64,000 nucleotides of DNA from Dreissena polymorpha (GCF_020536995.1 NC_068357.1:127676309-127740308), one strand, 5' to 3'; positions 22,886 to 34,150 are shown, numbered from the stretch's first letter. Notes: generated by a model not told the origin, from the letters alone. Program-made: numbers and translations.

Positions 22886-24630
22886 AGCTCACCTGAGCAC
22901 AACGTGCTCATGGTGAGCTTTTGTGATCGCATTTTTGTCCGTCGTCCAGAGCTCCAGATAAAAACTTGGTCAAATTCTTATTTACTCCCTATTTTAAAAA
23001 TTAATTCTTCTTTTACCCCTTATTTATAAAATAAATTCTTAACAATATATTACCAAATAATTTTTTATTCATTGTTTTTGACACATCAACATTTCAACAT
23101 TTTGGTTTATAGTCTTGGAAAAGCCTAGCTTTCCTTCTCCGTTTCTTACTTTCCCATAATCGGACAGCTTTTTCTGGTCTGAACCTGAATGTTTTTTCAG
23201 TCAGTGCTTTAGATTCACGGTCATTTACGCAAGAGCTTATAAGTTGATCAATTATTGACAAAACCATGCTTTGGGTATTTGAATCTAATTGAAAGAATGC
23301 ATGCAGCGTGGACTTAAGACACTGAAATGACTTTTTTTGCCTTCCACGATTCGATACACCGCTTCGGTCGGCCATTTTGATTTTTTATGTAAAACGGTCA
23401 CTGACTATTCGGCTTAGGTCATAATGGCCTTTTGGTCGCCGTTAAAGTCTTATCAAACACTATATTGAACATTTAATTTTCAAGACATATTGAATAGGTA
23501 TACAGTATATTACTTGTGTATAAAAATTACGATAAGTGTAATTAAAAAGGTACAATAAACAGTAATGACTCGTCTGCAATACTAGGAGAACAGAATTGTG
23601 ACCGTTTGGCCTTTCGACCGTTCTTAGGTGTGGCTCCTCCTCACAGCAAACGCTTGAGGGACGTTGACTTAAAGTTGTAGTTTTATTTGAGCGCCTAGAC
23701 GAGTCAGAACTGGGATGAAATGTTTACCGTATATAATTTGCTACTGGAAGTTTTACGCACGTTCGAAAATTTCGAATTCGTGTTTTATTTTTTCAATGCT
23801 TAACTTTACGCAAAGATTTTAAATATTAATCGTTATTTAAGAAATTCAATTCGTTTTTACGCATATACACATGTTATCTAGAGCACTGGTTGTCCATCGT
23901 CCGTTGTTGGTCGTCCGTTGTGCGACGTCAACATTTGCCTTGTTCACTCTCTACAGGCCACATTTATTGTCCAATTTTCATGAAATTTGGTCAGAAGATT
24001 GGTCTTAATGATATCTTGGATGAGTTCGAAAATGGTTACCTTTGCTTGAAAAACATGGCTGCCAAGGGGTGGGGCATTTTTCTTTATATGGCTTTAGTAA
24101 AATCTTGTTAACACTCTAGAGACCACATTTATTGCCCAATCTTCATGAAATTTGGTCAGAAGATTAATCCCAATAATATCTTGGACGAGTTAAAAAATGA
24201 TGCCGGTGGGTTGAAAAACATGGCCGCCAGGGGGCGGGGCATTTTTCCTTATGTGGCTAATTTGTAAAACCTTGTTAACACTCTAGAGGCCACATTTATT
24301 GTCCAATCTTCATGAAACTGGCTCAGATGATTTGTCTCAATGATATCTTGGATGAGTTCAAAAATGGTAGCCTTTGCTTGAAAAACATGGCTGCCAAGGG
24401 GCGGGGCATTTTTCCTTATATGGCTATATATGGCTATATTAAAATCTTGTGAACACTCTAGAGGCCACATTTATTGTCCGATCTTCATAAAACTTGGTCA
24501 GAACATTCATCCCAATGATATCTTGGACGAGTTTGAAAATGATGCCGGTTGATTGAAAAACATGGCCGCTAGGGGGCGGGGCATTTTTTCATATATGACT
24601 GTAGTAAAACCTTGTTAACACTCTAGTTAT
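22886..24630 (+). repeat. AGCTCACC repeat family, copy split by about 0.9 kb
   Basis: The hairpin start ('agctcacctgagcacaacg') lies at 22886-22945 and stops at 'tgtccgtcgtcc'. The family's next segment ('gtccatcgtccg..gacgtcaacatttgcc') resumes at about 23890 and continues in tandem blocks to about 24630. The intervening sequence (about 22946-23885) is foreign to the family and carries the small open frame at 23094-23375. 'agagc' occurs at both junctions and might be a short target duplication. Confidence 0.6.
23094..23375 (-). CDS. 93-aa open frame, unknown basic protein
   Basis: The frame starts at ATG (23375-23373), begins 'MADRSGVSNRGRQKKSFQ', has a middle stretch 'SMVLSIIDQLISSCVNDRES' that could form a helix, and ends in a basic tail 'ESKKRRRKARLFQDYK'. 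Composition is protein-like and it is intact from start to stop. It lies inside the piece that splits an AGCTCACC repeat. I recognise no family. It could be a small single-exon gene, a first exon, or a passenger of a mobile element. Confidence 0.35.
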   Translation of the reverse strand: MADRSGVSNRGRQKKSFQCLKSTLHAFFQLDSNTQSMVLSIIDQLISSCVNDRESKALTEKTFRFRPEKAVRLWESKKRRRKARLFQDYKPKC

Positions 24631-25526
24631 GTTATTAAATTCTTCTTTAATGTATTCTTACAATGAAGACAATGTTAAGTTAATATTCTTCCTATTTTGC
24701 ATATTAAATTTGCAATAATCTATAGATTCTTAAAATTAAATAACACCATTAATTCATAACCTCTTTAAAATTATTTATTTAATTCAGTTGCCCAATCTTC
24801 ATGAACTTTGGTCAGAACATTTGTTTCCTGTGAAGTAAAGTTTGGTTTTATTATGTCATTGTTATGTACCATTAACTGTATTATTTAATTTTTCATAACA
24901 CAGAATTTTCATAATTAACAACATAACTGTTCTAGTCATTATTACTTATGGTAAGCCTATCAACTAAGAGATAGCTGAAAGAAATAAAACATGTTCACAA
25001 TTTTGCAGTATCTATCTCCCTTGTTTAACCTGCTGAGTTATGTTTCCCAATCCATTTTTACTTCTGCTGTAGAATTTGTTAGACCCCTTGGTTTCAAAAC
25101 ACTTAAAGGGTAAATACTTCAAATTGCATATTTTTCTTGTATACCGGTAATGACATTTTTGGATAAGTTGTAGTTTCTTGTGTAAATCTGTACTTTTTGT
25201 TTTGTCACATTTGTTATCAGTTTGTAGCAAATTAATGTACAGTGGGAACTATTACTGATAAGCCATCTTTGAGAAATTGATCATTGCAGTGTGTAACTTT
25301 TTACCACTCAGCTTTCTTAGCCAGGTAGTGTCTGATACAGTTAGAAAACCAGCATGAGTTGCCCTGAACAAATTGATAATGACCGCAGATTGACAGAATC
25401 ATGATTCATTAAGTTTCATTGATTTTGTTGGACACTTGCACGATGATTTAAAATTCATTCTTTATTTCATACATTTGGAACCCTAAAAGGATTTAAATTT
25501 TGCAATACACCACATCCAAGAGTTGA
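24631..25526. other. No clear gene; one doubtful minus-strand frame
   Basis: The region is AT-rich, with a stray AGCTCACC-family fragment near 24785-24830 ('gcccaatcttcatgaacttt'). A 72-codon minus-strand frame at 25012-25230 contains 'LHKKLQLIQKCHYRYTRK' but has no splice or motif support, so I leave it uncalled. Confidence 0.35.
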
Positions 25527-26419
25527 ACAAGAGCTGTCAGAGGACAGCGCGCTCGACTATACGAGTGCTTGACAGTATAACATAAGCCATCATGGAGATG
25601 GGGGGGGGGGTTGTATAATGTGGGTGGGTGGTAATTAAATAGATGATCTTTCAAAAATAAGGACAACATTTTATTTATTTTTTGGGGGGGGGGGATTCTG
25701 GGGTGGGGCATGGGGGATGGTTTGGGTGGAGTGCATTGTGGTATGTCAGGTAAGTGTTGTTTTGTCAAAGTATGAATCAAATGTGATCATAAATAAAGAA
25801 GTTATGGCAATTTAAGCAAAATGTTCAATTATCTAAGTATAAAAAGGGCCATAATTCTATCAAGATGCTTGATACAGTTGCCTGCTCTTGTTTATAGATT
25901 GGGATAATGTTGGTAAAGGAGTATGCAAAATATGAAAGCAATACATGTATGTCAAAGGACATAAAAAATATTTGAGGTGGTACCCAAATTATTGATAAAT
26001 CTTAGAATAAAAGGGGCAATAATTCTGTCAAAATGCTTGATACAGTTGTCTTTGTTTATAGATTGGGGTCATGTTGGTAAAGAAGTATGCAAAATATAAA
26101 AGCAATATGTCAAAGGACAATTAGGAAATATTTGGGGTAGTGCGCAAACCTTATTATTTGCTGCATATTCTAAGTGGAAAAGGGGCCATAATTATGACAA
26201 AATGCTTGATAGATTTATCTGCTATTGTTTATAGGTTGGGAGTCATGTTGGTAAAGAAGTATGCAAAATATTAAAGCAATATGTGAAGGGAGAATGAAAA
26301 TATTTGGGGTAGTTCGAAAACTTTAACATTTGCACGCAGACGCTAACGCTAACACTCACGCCGACGCCGGGGTGAGTAGGATAGCGCCACTATATATATT
26401 TCATATATAATAGTCGAGT
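25527..26419 (-). repeat. Dispersed repeat family 'AGCTCGACT', copy 2
   Basis: This is the inverted partner of 9769-10860. It begins 'aacaagagctgtcagagg' and ends 'tatataatagtcgagtt'. It has the same three tandem blocks with 'agacaactgtatcaagc'-type sequence and a poly-G stretch near 25600-25700. It directly abuts a coding-like exon at 26421. Confidence 0.85.
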
Positions 26420-26420
26420 T

Positions 26421-26556
26421 AAAAATGAAGGTTCTGATGCTTCCAAGCCTGCTTTGTTGGAAGTTTGGGGAACAAAACTTGAGAATTTTACTCTTAAATT
26501 TTCCTTAACAATAACCTTGCGATACTCAATATTTTTAATGGAGGACTGACTTTTAG
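26421..26556 (-). CDS. Exon-like segment cut by or running into a repeat
   Basis: A minus-strand acceptor ('ccttatttcag') precedes 26556. In phase 2 the segment reads 'KSQSSIKNIEYRKVIVKENL' and 'KFSSFVPQTSNKAGLEASEP', then crosses into the repeat, which supplies about a dozen more residues and a stop at 26390. Either the repeat inserted into the exon, or the gene now ends inside the repeat. No family is recognised, and the flanking exons were not found. Confidence 0.35.
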
Positions 26557-26884
26557 CTGAAATAAGGCCCCATTCCCCCAGCAATATATTTTTTTTTTTC
26601 CCATATTAAATACAAAATTCTCCCTTCACTTAAGCAAATTGATTTCCATAGACTCCAACTTGTCAAGTTGTAGAACGCAGTGTTAAAACTAAATAAAATT
26701 GTAATACCTGTTTAAGGTGTTTCATATTAGCAGATTGTGGCTAAGTGGTAAACAAATACTCTAATAATATTACGCTCTATGATCTATGCCTCATTTAACC
26801 CTTTATCACTTAGCTACGTATTTTGACGCATTTGTAGTCTCTTAAAAAAGTTACATTTAATTAAATATCTTTTATAATGTATTC

Positions 26885-26990
26885 AAGTTTTAAAGTCTTC
26901 ATTTCCAACCCTGAGATACTGATGAGCAGCAAACAGCATAAAACCTGAACAGACTGCTGCGAGTTACTTGCAGGCTGTTCTGGTTTTATG
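26885..26990. repeat. Hairpin-forming short inverted repeat
   Basis: The arm 'gcaaacagcataaaacctg' near 26927 is mirrored by 'ggttttatgctgtttgc' near 26983, with 'gactgctgcgagttact' in the loop. A related but broken piece lies near 45825-45890. It looks like a small non-autonomous DNA element. Confidence 0.65.
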
Positions 26991-27046
26991 CTGTTTGCAC
27001 AAAGTGATTTTCTCTTTTCTTCTGAGTGGGAAATGGTTATTAAACG

Positions 27047-27250
27047 TTAGCTTTCTAACCTGATTAACTTGTGGTTTCCATCAATATGCCACAATGAATT
27101 TGGTGCTGCAACCTTGTAGACCCGTCGTCTTATGGAATGACACCATCTCAAAGCCACTGCTGCGGCATCAACTCGTATGAGGCTGTCAGCAACTCTCTGC
27201 CTCTGAACTCTTCCCTTCCCAAATAAGTGTGTAAAACTTGAGTTAAACAC
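27047..27250 (-). mobile_element. Integrase-like DDE gene relic, catalytic-core piece
   Basis: The minus strand reads 'GRVQRQRVADSLIRVD', then 'PNSLWHIDGNHKLIR', which matches the N-terminal part of the retroviral-integrase-like core seen in a family of animal integrase-like genes and DNA transposons. The Asp in 'WHIDGN' is the expected first catalytic Asp. Two further pieces of the same family lie at 32680-32835 and 33980-34150 on the same strand. The whole is treated as a broken, old element copy. Which superfamily it belongs to is not certain from these pieces. Confidence 0.6.
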
Positions 27251-27725
27251 GGGTTTTATCCATGTTAAACAAAGCGGTATTGGCAGTTGGTTTAAGTGGG
27301 TCTTTTTAGCTTACCGACTTGGTTAAAACTGTGTAAAACACAGAATAAACTCACTTGGTACCATAGTGGGTTTCGGTAAGTTGGTTTTTTGTTGGTTTTG
27401 GTAAGTTGGTTTTTAGTGGGTTTTGGTATGTTGGTTTTTGTGAGGTTTGGTAAGTTGGTTTTTTCTGTGTTTAAAGTGGGTATTTTACCAACTTGGTTAA
27501 AACTGAGTAAAACACAGAACAAACTCACTTCGTACACATATGTGGGTTTTGGTAAGTTGGTTTTTTGTGAGTTTTGGTATGTTGGTTTTTGGTGGGTTTT
27601 GGAATGTTAGTTTTTTGTGGGTTTTGGTATGTTGGTTTTTTGCGAGTTTCGGTATGTTGGTTTTTTGTGTGTTACAAAAGTGTGTTTAAGTTGATTTTTG
27701 TGAGTCTTTTGTTCGCTTAAGGGAT
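27226..27725. repeat. Degenerate 'gttggttttt/gtgggttttgg' array, left arm
   Basis: The array consists of irregular units such as 'ggtaagttggttttttgtg' and 'aaaactgtgtaaaacacag'. A related array, in the opposite sense, lies at 32265-32672. The two arms bound the 5.4-kb gap between two pieces of the integrase-like relic, so they may be the long inverted ends of one large insertion. Confidence 0.5.
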
Positions 27726-27890
27726 CATAAAATTTTGCTTGTCTGACCTGTAACCTTTGTAAAAAAAATATTTACACCTTTCTGGTAAAAAAGGTAACTG
27801 CGATAAAATCACAACAGATCATTACAGGCCCCATGTGATTATTAAAAAAGGCACACACAATTTGCAAAAAAACTATGTTTATATAAAAAA

Positions 27891-28559
27891 CAAGAAATTT
27901 GTTTGTCGGAAACACTATGTTCCCTTCTGCGCCGCTTTGAATTTTTTTTTTTTACCTATGACCTTGAAGGAGGACCTTTACCTTGAACTTTCACCACTCA
28001 AAAAGTGCAGCTTCATGAGAACGCCCCTTTGAAAAAACAAGTTTTTTTTACCTTTGACCTTGAAGGATGACCTTGACCTTGAAGGGAAACCTTGAACTTC
28101 CACCACTCAAAATGTGCAGCTTCATGAGAACGCTGCTTTGAATTAATTTTTCTTTGACCTTAAAGGATGACCTTGACCTTGAAGGATGACCTTGACCTTG
28201 AACTTCCACCACTAACAATGTGCAGCTTTATGAGAACGCCGCTTTGAAAAAAATATTTTTTTTGTACCTTTGACCTTGAAGGATGACCATGACCTTGAAC
28301 TTCCACCACTCAAAATGTGCAGCTTCATGAGAGCGCCGTTTTGAAATTTATATAATTTTTTTGATCTTTGATCTTGAAGGATGACCTTGGCCTTCCACCA
28401 CTCAAAATGTGCAGCTTCATGAGAAAGCCGCTATCTTGAATATTGAAAAAGTTATTGCAAATGTTAAAGTTGGAGCAAACAGACCAACAGACCAACGTAC
28501 AGACCAACAGACAGGGCAAAAACAATATGTCTCCCACTATTGTGGGTGGGGGGACATAA
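27891..28559 (+). repeat. Dispersed repeat family 'GTTTGTGAAAC', copy 2
   Basis: It starts 'caagaaatttgtttgtcgga' and ends 'gtgggtggggggacataag'. About five blocks contain 'gaaggatgaccttgacct' and 'aatgtgcagcttcatgagaa'. Blocks are shorter than in the copy at 19383, about 95-110 bp. Confidence 0.8.
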
Positions 28560-28859
28560 GAATAATAATGTAAACATTTTGACAATAGTTTTTTTAACAA
28601 AACCACAAAAGCATCTACCCAAGATACATTATCACAATATGCCAGCACATTTAACATAATAAATTAAAATAAATTACATTTTCATCTTAGGGCTACCACA
28701 GGTAAAAACAGGAACCATTATATATACAGTTTCAGTTAGTGAGGGGTGATAAAAAGGATAAAATTAATTATAATTGTGTTTAACAGTGTTGGTGGTACCG
28801 AATTTATAAAATGACGCCATTAAGGAATCCTTCATCCTATTTTTTCCTGGAATAGTCCT

Positions 28860-28976
28860 TTACACATATTTACACCCATATACAGACGTAACAAATTGCT
28901 CAGCACTACACAGTTCATATATTCTCAGCGCATGACACAAAGCCTCCTCAAGGCCCATCTCAGTTTTTCTGCCGCG
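28860..28976 (-). CDS. Candidate terminal exon of an unknown gene
   Basis: The exon follows a minus-strand acceptor ('ccatttcaacag') and, in phase 0, gives 38 residues then TAA at 28860-28862. It starts 'RGRKTEMGLEEALCHALRIY' and ends 'ELCSAEQFVTSVYGCKYV'. Composition and the fit of acceptor, phase and stop favour a real exon. The exon candidate at 30927-31121 lies upstream on the same strand and could join it in phase 0 through 'acag|gtttaa'. The family is unknown. Confidence 0.35.
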   Translation of the reverse strand, partial: RGRKTEMGLEEALCHALRIYELCSAEQFVTSVYGCKYV

Positions 28977-29231
28977 CTGTTGAAATGGTCATGGCAAACT
29001 TTTTGGAGATGACATCTGCAATGTATATGAACAATCAATGCAAGATTTTACTGTACATTACAGTATTCAAAAAACATGTAGAAGTTTATTCCACCCAAAT
29101 CAAGTCTGATAAATAGAGCAGTCACCAGCTAAGGTCTGAAAACTATACTGTCATGACCTTTGCGAGGTGCATCATTTGAGATCAGGTCCTGAAAGATATT
29201 TTATATTGTGTTAAATATTGCTGTTATGGTA

Positions 29232-30694
29232 ATCTTGTTGGGTGCTGGAGGTTTCGGTAAATTTGATTTATATAGTAAATGCCGTGGAGGTTTCGATAAA
29301 TTGGTTTTATAGAGGTGATATACCTACAATGAGGTGTTAATGACACCTATTATTGGCTTACAATAACATCGGGTGCATATATTTGCACACTGTGGATTAA
29401 TTTTGAGTTGAGTAATTAATGCTATGCCTACGGTAAAGAATTAAGGGGCATGAATGAGACTACCTCTGAACTTTTTCAAGCGAATTCATTTAGGAAATTG
29501 TAGGTACCAAACCAAAAAAATATAGATTGAATTTAAAATGTAACGCTATTGAAAGTAAATTTACGATTTAAATAACTCAAAAGTATTTTTTCATTAATTG
29601 GTGCTTTTATTTAACATAATAGTAATACTAAATGATGATTTACGACGGAAATCAATGTAAGATCTTCAATTATATCTAATGCTATTTAAAAAAGGTTCTT
29701 GTAAAATATTGTAGACATGATTTATTGAAAATGATTTCAGTTTAAATATAAATATTTTAGACCACCGAAAAGCACTCAATTTCTCAATATATATACATGA
29801 GGTAGTTTGCCAACATAATGAATATGTTGCCCAGCTCTTGCCACGTGGAGGCCATCTCGTGTAAGAGCCAAATGTTGAATTTCATATTACATATTACAAT
29901 ACACCATCAGGGGCTGAGCGCAGAATATGCTACAAAAATGGTGGATTGCTTCAAATTAAAGGTCAAATTCCGAGTGCGCTTTATATATAACAATGTTTTA
30001 TTATTTCTTTCTGGTTGAGAAAAACACAAGAAAAAAACAATATATAACACATAATACGTGTACGTTATTTACAAAAAGAAATATAATGATACGATATCAA
30101 CTTGATAACATACTCCACTCTCAATATTTAACAAATTTTTAAGGCATATCAATGTAAACTTTTGTATTAGAAAGTGTGTGTCAATGTCAGAGATTATTTA
30201 CAGGTCTTCACAACTCCCTTGTAAATAAATGTACTGACCTGATTGTAGGAAATAGAAGCGACAAAATTATTCATATAGGAAACAAATATATTTGATTAAA
30301 TGATTATTATTTTTATCTGATACTCTTTAATTAATTTAATTAAGGTTTTTCTAACTAACTGTATAAAACATATATTAAAAACAAAATAATCATGACCTAA
30401 AGATAAACTTTTAAAATATAAATTACCTCCCTTGATTAGAATATTAATAAGTTGCAAGCCTGGTTATTTAATATTAACACATTACTAACATCTCTAAATT
30501 GATAACATCAACTCCGTACATTTTAATCAGACAATTTAATTATTGCAAAACAACTCAATTAATGTACACGTTTATCAACTAAAGGTGCGATAATCCCTAT
30601 TCATACCAATTTACCGAAACCTCCACGGCATTTACTATATATATCCAATTTACCGAACTTGTCATTTACCGAAACCTCCATAACTCATCTTGTT
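29232..30694. mobile_element. Non-autonomous DNA element with long inverted repeats and 8-bp target duplication
   Basis: The element runs from 29240 to 30686. Both ends carry inverted copies of 'ggaggtttcggtaaat' followed by 'atagtaaatgccgtggaggt', giving imperfect terminal repeats of about 100 bp. An exact 8-bp direct repeat, ATCTTGTT, flanks it at 29232-29239 and 30687-30694. The 8-bp duplication fits hAT or P-type transposition. The interior (about 1.2 kb) is AT-rich with no transposase. It lies between two exon candidates, so it may be intronic. Confidence 0.8.
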
Positions 30695-30926
30695 ACTATA
30701 AAAATTATTAATTTAAATCAAAACAAGTTTGTTTGCTTGTTGTTTTTGTTTGTTTATTTTTGTTTATTTTTGCAATTTAAATCCTGTGATCACATGTGAC
30801 TTAACGCTTGTTATAAATAATTAAAAGAAATTACGTGTGGTAGAAAATACTGTTTGAAAATTTACCAAGATACGTGGTCTCATTTGGCTGTGTGGACTGG
30901 ACGGAAGTGTGACGCCTTTCAAATGC

Positions 30927-31121
30927 TTAAACCTGTATAGTTTTACCTCTCAACAAATCCAACTTTTCTTGGTCAAGGACAGGGCTTAGTTTTCCTACTC
31001 CTGATCTCGTCAAGTTGGCCTGCTTGTGCAGCGTAAGATCTGGTATCCATGTCCATGCATCAGTTAGTCCCCCTTTTGCTCTCTTTTTTGGCAGGCATAT
31101 TCTATCCAAAGAATCTTCCAA
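30927..31121 (-). CDS. Candidate first or early exon of an unknown gene
   Basis: The frame starts at ATG (31121-31119) with 'MEDSLDRICLPKKRAKGGLT', continues 'DAWTWIPDLTLHKQANLTR' and 'SPVLDQEKLDLLRG', and meets possible donors at g|gtaaaa (about 30941) or cag|gttta (about 30930). A diverged duplicate with a stop lies at 18918-19197. I recognise no family. Because the sequence recurs, an unknown mobile-element protein is as likely as a host gene. Confidence 0.35.
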   Translation of the reverse strand: MEDSLDRICLPKKRAKGGLTDAWTWIPDLTLHKQANLTRSGVGKLSPVLDQEKLDLLRGKTIQV

Positions 31122-31280
31122 ACAATTTAAATTTCACCTTCGGAGTTTAACCTTCAAATTTAAAATATAAAATTTTTCATTGAATATTTGGGAAAGAAAT
31201 CTGTTTATTAATGACCAGAAATAGGTATAAATAACATTTAAGATGACAATAACCATAAAATAAAGCCATAATTATTCAAA
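30985..31280 (-). repeat. Duplicate region shared with 18918-19197
   Basis: This is the better-preserved member of the pair. Homology extends past the open frame into non-coding upstream sequence ('acaataaccataaaataaag'), so whole genomic DNA, not a spliced RNA, was copied. Similarity ends near 31280. Confidence 0.55.
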
Positions 31281-31289
31281 TGGTGTTGT

Positions 31290-32264
31290 TTTTCCTTCGT
31301 ATTGCATTACATTTATACGTATCCATTTACATTTCCCAGTGACAATACATAAATTAAATAATGATCATAATTAATTCAATATTTTTTGTTAGGCCTATAT
31401 ATGGAGCACTGATAGGGATTAATGTTTATGATTTAATTGGGGGGGGGGGGGGGGCTAATCTCTTATGTGTGTCAGCCAATTACTAAATCTGGGAAATATC
31501 CACTGATTTCAACACCAACATACATGTATTTATTGAATAATACACAGCACCCTTAGCATAGTATATGTAATTGTGAATATTTCAATATAACATGCTGAAT
31601 GGTGTTAGCATATAATAATATTATAATTATTATTTTTATTGCCTTTTAAATTGTATGTTAAAGGTCAATGTGGTAGACATTAATTTTATTGGGGTTAAAT
31701 ATCAGTATACGAAAGTTAAAATAGTTATTGTTTTTATGTTGAGGAGATATAATTGATGCTGGCAAGCCCACATAAGTTTTCATATATTAATCAACACTTT
31801 CACACTGAAACTAGCTTTATTTATTATAGAAATAATGTCACCCTCCCCCTAAAAAAAATCAATAAAAAACACACTGTAAGTCTATTGAATTCTCCAAAGA
31901 ACATGAATTAAATGGAAGTATTCACATTTTTATATATGTGTGATTGTTCTTATAATATATTTAATATTTATGTATTGATTCAAAGTGAAATACAAACAAT
32001 TTCATATTCAGGTATAAAGTTTGAACATTTTAGCATTTTATAGTATCTGTGAACCTGTGATGAAAGAGCAATTTTCATCCAATATTTCCTTAAACTTATG
32101 GGGAGCCAACAAATGTACAAAAGGTGCAATGGCAAACAAGCTGTAAAAAAGCCCATTTACAATTCACCTTGATAATATATGGCTATAAACATGAAACAAA
32201 GACCTAGTTGAAGAATTATTATTTTATTGTTGAGTTATATTAATAAACAAAAGACCAACTTATT
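31290..32264. other. No gene seen
   Basis: This is AT-rich DNA with a poly-G run at 31439-31453 and no recurring repeat or coding signal. Confidence 0.4.
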
Positions 32265-32672
32265 GAAAAATGTGTTAAAGTGAGTCTTTTAGCCTTGTTG
32301 CGGCTCTCAAATTATTTATAAAAAGACCAACTTAAACTTGCTTAAACCCACTTCTGTTTATAAAAAGACCAACTTCTGTTGTAAAAGACTTGCTTATGAA
32401 ACAAAAAGACACACTGAAACAGACATAAACCAACTCATAAATAAAAAGACTCACTTTTGACACATACAAAACCAACTTCTTACAGCAAAAAAACTCGCCT
32501 TAACACACATCTTCTTAAAAAAACAAAAAACTTTAAACTCAGTAAAACACAGTTTAGCTCACATAAAACTTGCTTTTATTAGCATAAACCAACTTCCGCT
32601 CAGAAAAACTTAGAAAAAACACCGTTTTATGTTGGTTAAAGTGTGTTTTGGTATGAAAGTGGGTGAACTTTT
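32265..32672. repeat. Degenerate array, right arm
   Basis: Irregular units such as 'aaaagaccaactt' and 'ctcacttttgacacat' read as the complement of the left arm at 27226-27725. It ends where integrase-like coding residues begin on the minus strand. Confidence 0.5.
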
Positions 32673-32679
32673 TGCAAGG

Positions 32680-32835
32680 GGTATGTCCTCGGCTCTGCAG
32701 CAGGCCTTGAACCATTCTATGACCAAGGGACGGGTTCCCTTGGGTCACTTCTCGTACAAGATCATCTTATGCATCATTTGACAGCACCGAGTATGTCTGC
32801 CTCAGCTTTAGACCAAAGGATCTGAAACAAATTCA
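32680..32835 (-). mobile_element. Integrase-like DDE gene relic, HTH-side piece
   Basis: The minus strand reads 'REVTQGNPSLGHRMVQGLLQ', which fits the helix-turn-helix region that comes before the integrase core in this family. It belongs with the pieces at 27047-27250 and 33980-34150 by order and strand. Confidence 0.55.
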
Positions 32836-33979
32836 GCAGGCTTTCAGCTGGTTTTCTCACATGTGTATCATGCAAATTGCATTTGAATAATGATAGACAC
32901 AATCTTCACTTTAGCATTGTTGAACAACTAGCCCAATAGAACAGATTGAAATACCCACTAGCCCGATTATATGAATCTGGAAATTTTAATAGCCAAAATT
33001 ACATATCACTAGCCCCGGACTGTCGGGCTAGGGTTAAGCGTCAAGACTGTAGACATATTGAACTATTGCCAAAACTATTAAATTTACTTAAAACTAGTTT
33101 AACCATTTCTTTGTAAATAAATCTTGTCCAATTTATCAAAAAAGGTTCGATCTTATCCAAGTTCACCAACCAGACATGCACAAATAATTAATGATCAATA
33201 AAAAGTGTTTAATAAGACCATTAATTATGAAATAAGTGACAAAACATTAGACTCCAACCATGGTTTAATGCACAATCACAAACTGAACTACTCAATCTGT
33301 GTCTATATCAGGGGACTCTCTGTTTTTGGGGAACAGTACCAGTACCCTCAAGCAGGTGGAAATTATGCATTATTTATCCAAATAGGGGAATTTAAACCAA
33401 AAACATAATGAAACACAAAATTATGTTTTTAAATCTCTATATTAAATGTCTTTTTTTACCACAAACAACTAACATGATGCACCTTATATAACAGTTTTAT
33501 TTAATTTTAAACTTTGTGAAATACAATTTAACTATTCTGGGTCAAAGGCAATATATTTGCTCGAGTGCTGGGAAATTTTGTCAGAAATGGGGGGGGGATA
33601 TATACAAAATGTACTTCTTTGCAAGGGGAATGGGTCCTTCTTTCAGCCCAAAAAATCCTGGTCTATATAAAACAATTCTTGTGTCTTATTATTTCGATTA
33701 GAATTTTATTTTGAATTCTCTTCATTTCTTGTTTTTCAAATTCGAAGCAATTATGTGCAAATCCAACCACTATCAAATCAATTTGGGCTGTGTCTTAAAA
33801 CAATCACAAGCTACATGTATGATGACAAATACCTATACCTTGCAGTGACACAGGCCTTCAGATTATCTGGGAAAATTGTGAAATGAAGGGTGCTTACAGG
33901 ATATCATCATAAACTTTCTTAGGTAACAGGAGAAACATCATGTAAATATTTCTTTCAAATTTCAAATATTATGCACTAT
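32836..33979. other. No gene seen
   Basis: The stretch contains short repeats with 'ctagccc' near 32925-33045 and a poly-G run near 33590. A 67-codon plus-strand frame at 33205-33408 has no motif. Confidence 0.35.
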
Positions 33980-34150
33980 ACCTAAGCCTTTACTTGACCG
34001 ATGAGTCAGACACATGCAGAAGATCTGCCATTTGTCGTCTTGTAAAGCCAGCTTCAATGAAGAATTGCAGCTGTTCTCAAGAAATGACATACACAGGACG
34101 ACCTCTTGTCCTCTGTTGATTGGCAGAAAAGAACATGACCGATGGAAACG
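33980..34150 (-). mobile_element. Integrase-like DDE gene relic, N-terminal piece
   Basis: The minus strand reads 'QQRTRGRPVYVIS' followed by 'EQLQFFIEAGFTRRQMADLL' and 'HVSDSSV', a helix-turn-helix typical of the N-terminus of these integrase-like proteins. It is broken and is taken as the most 5' surviving piece. Confidence 0.6.
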
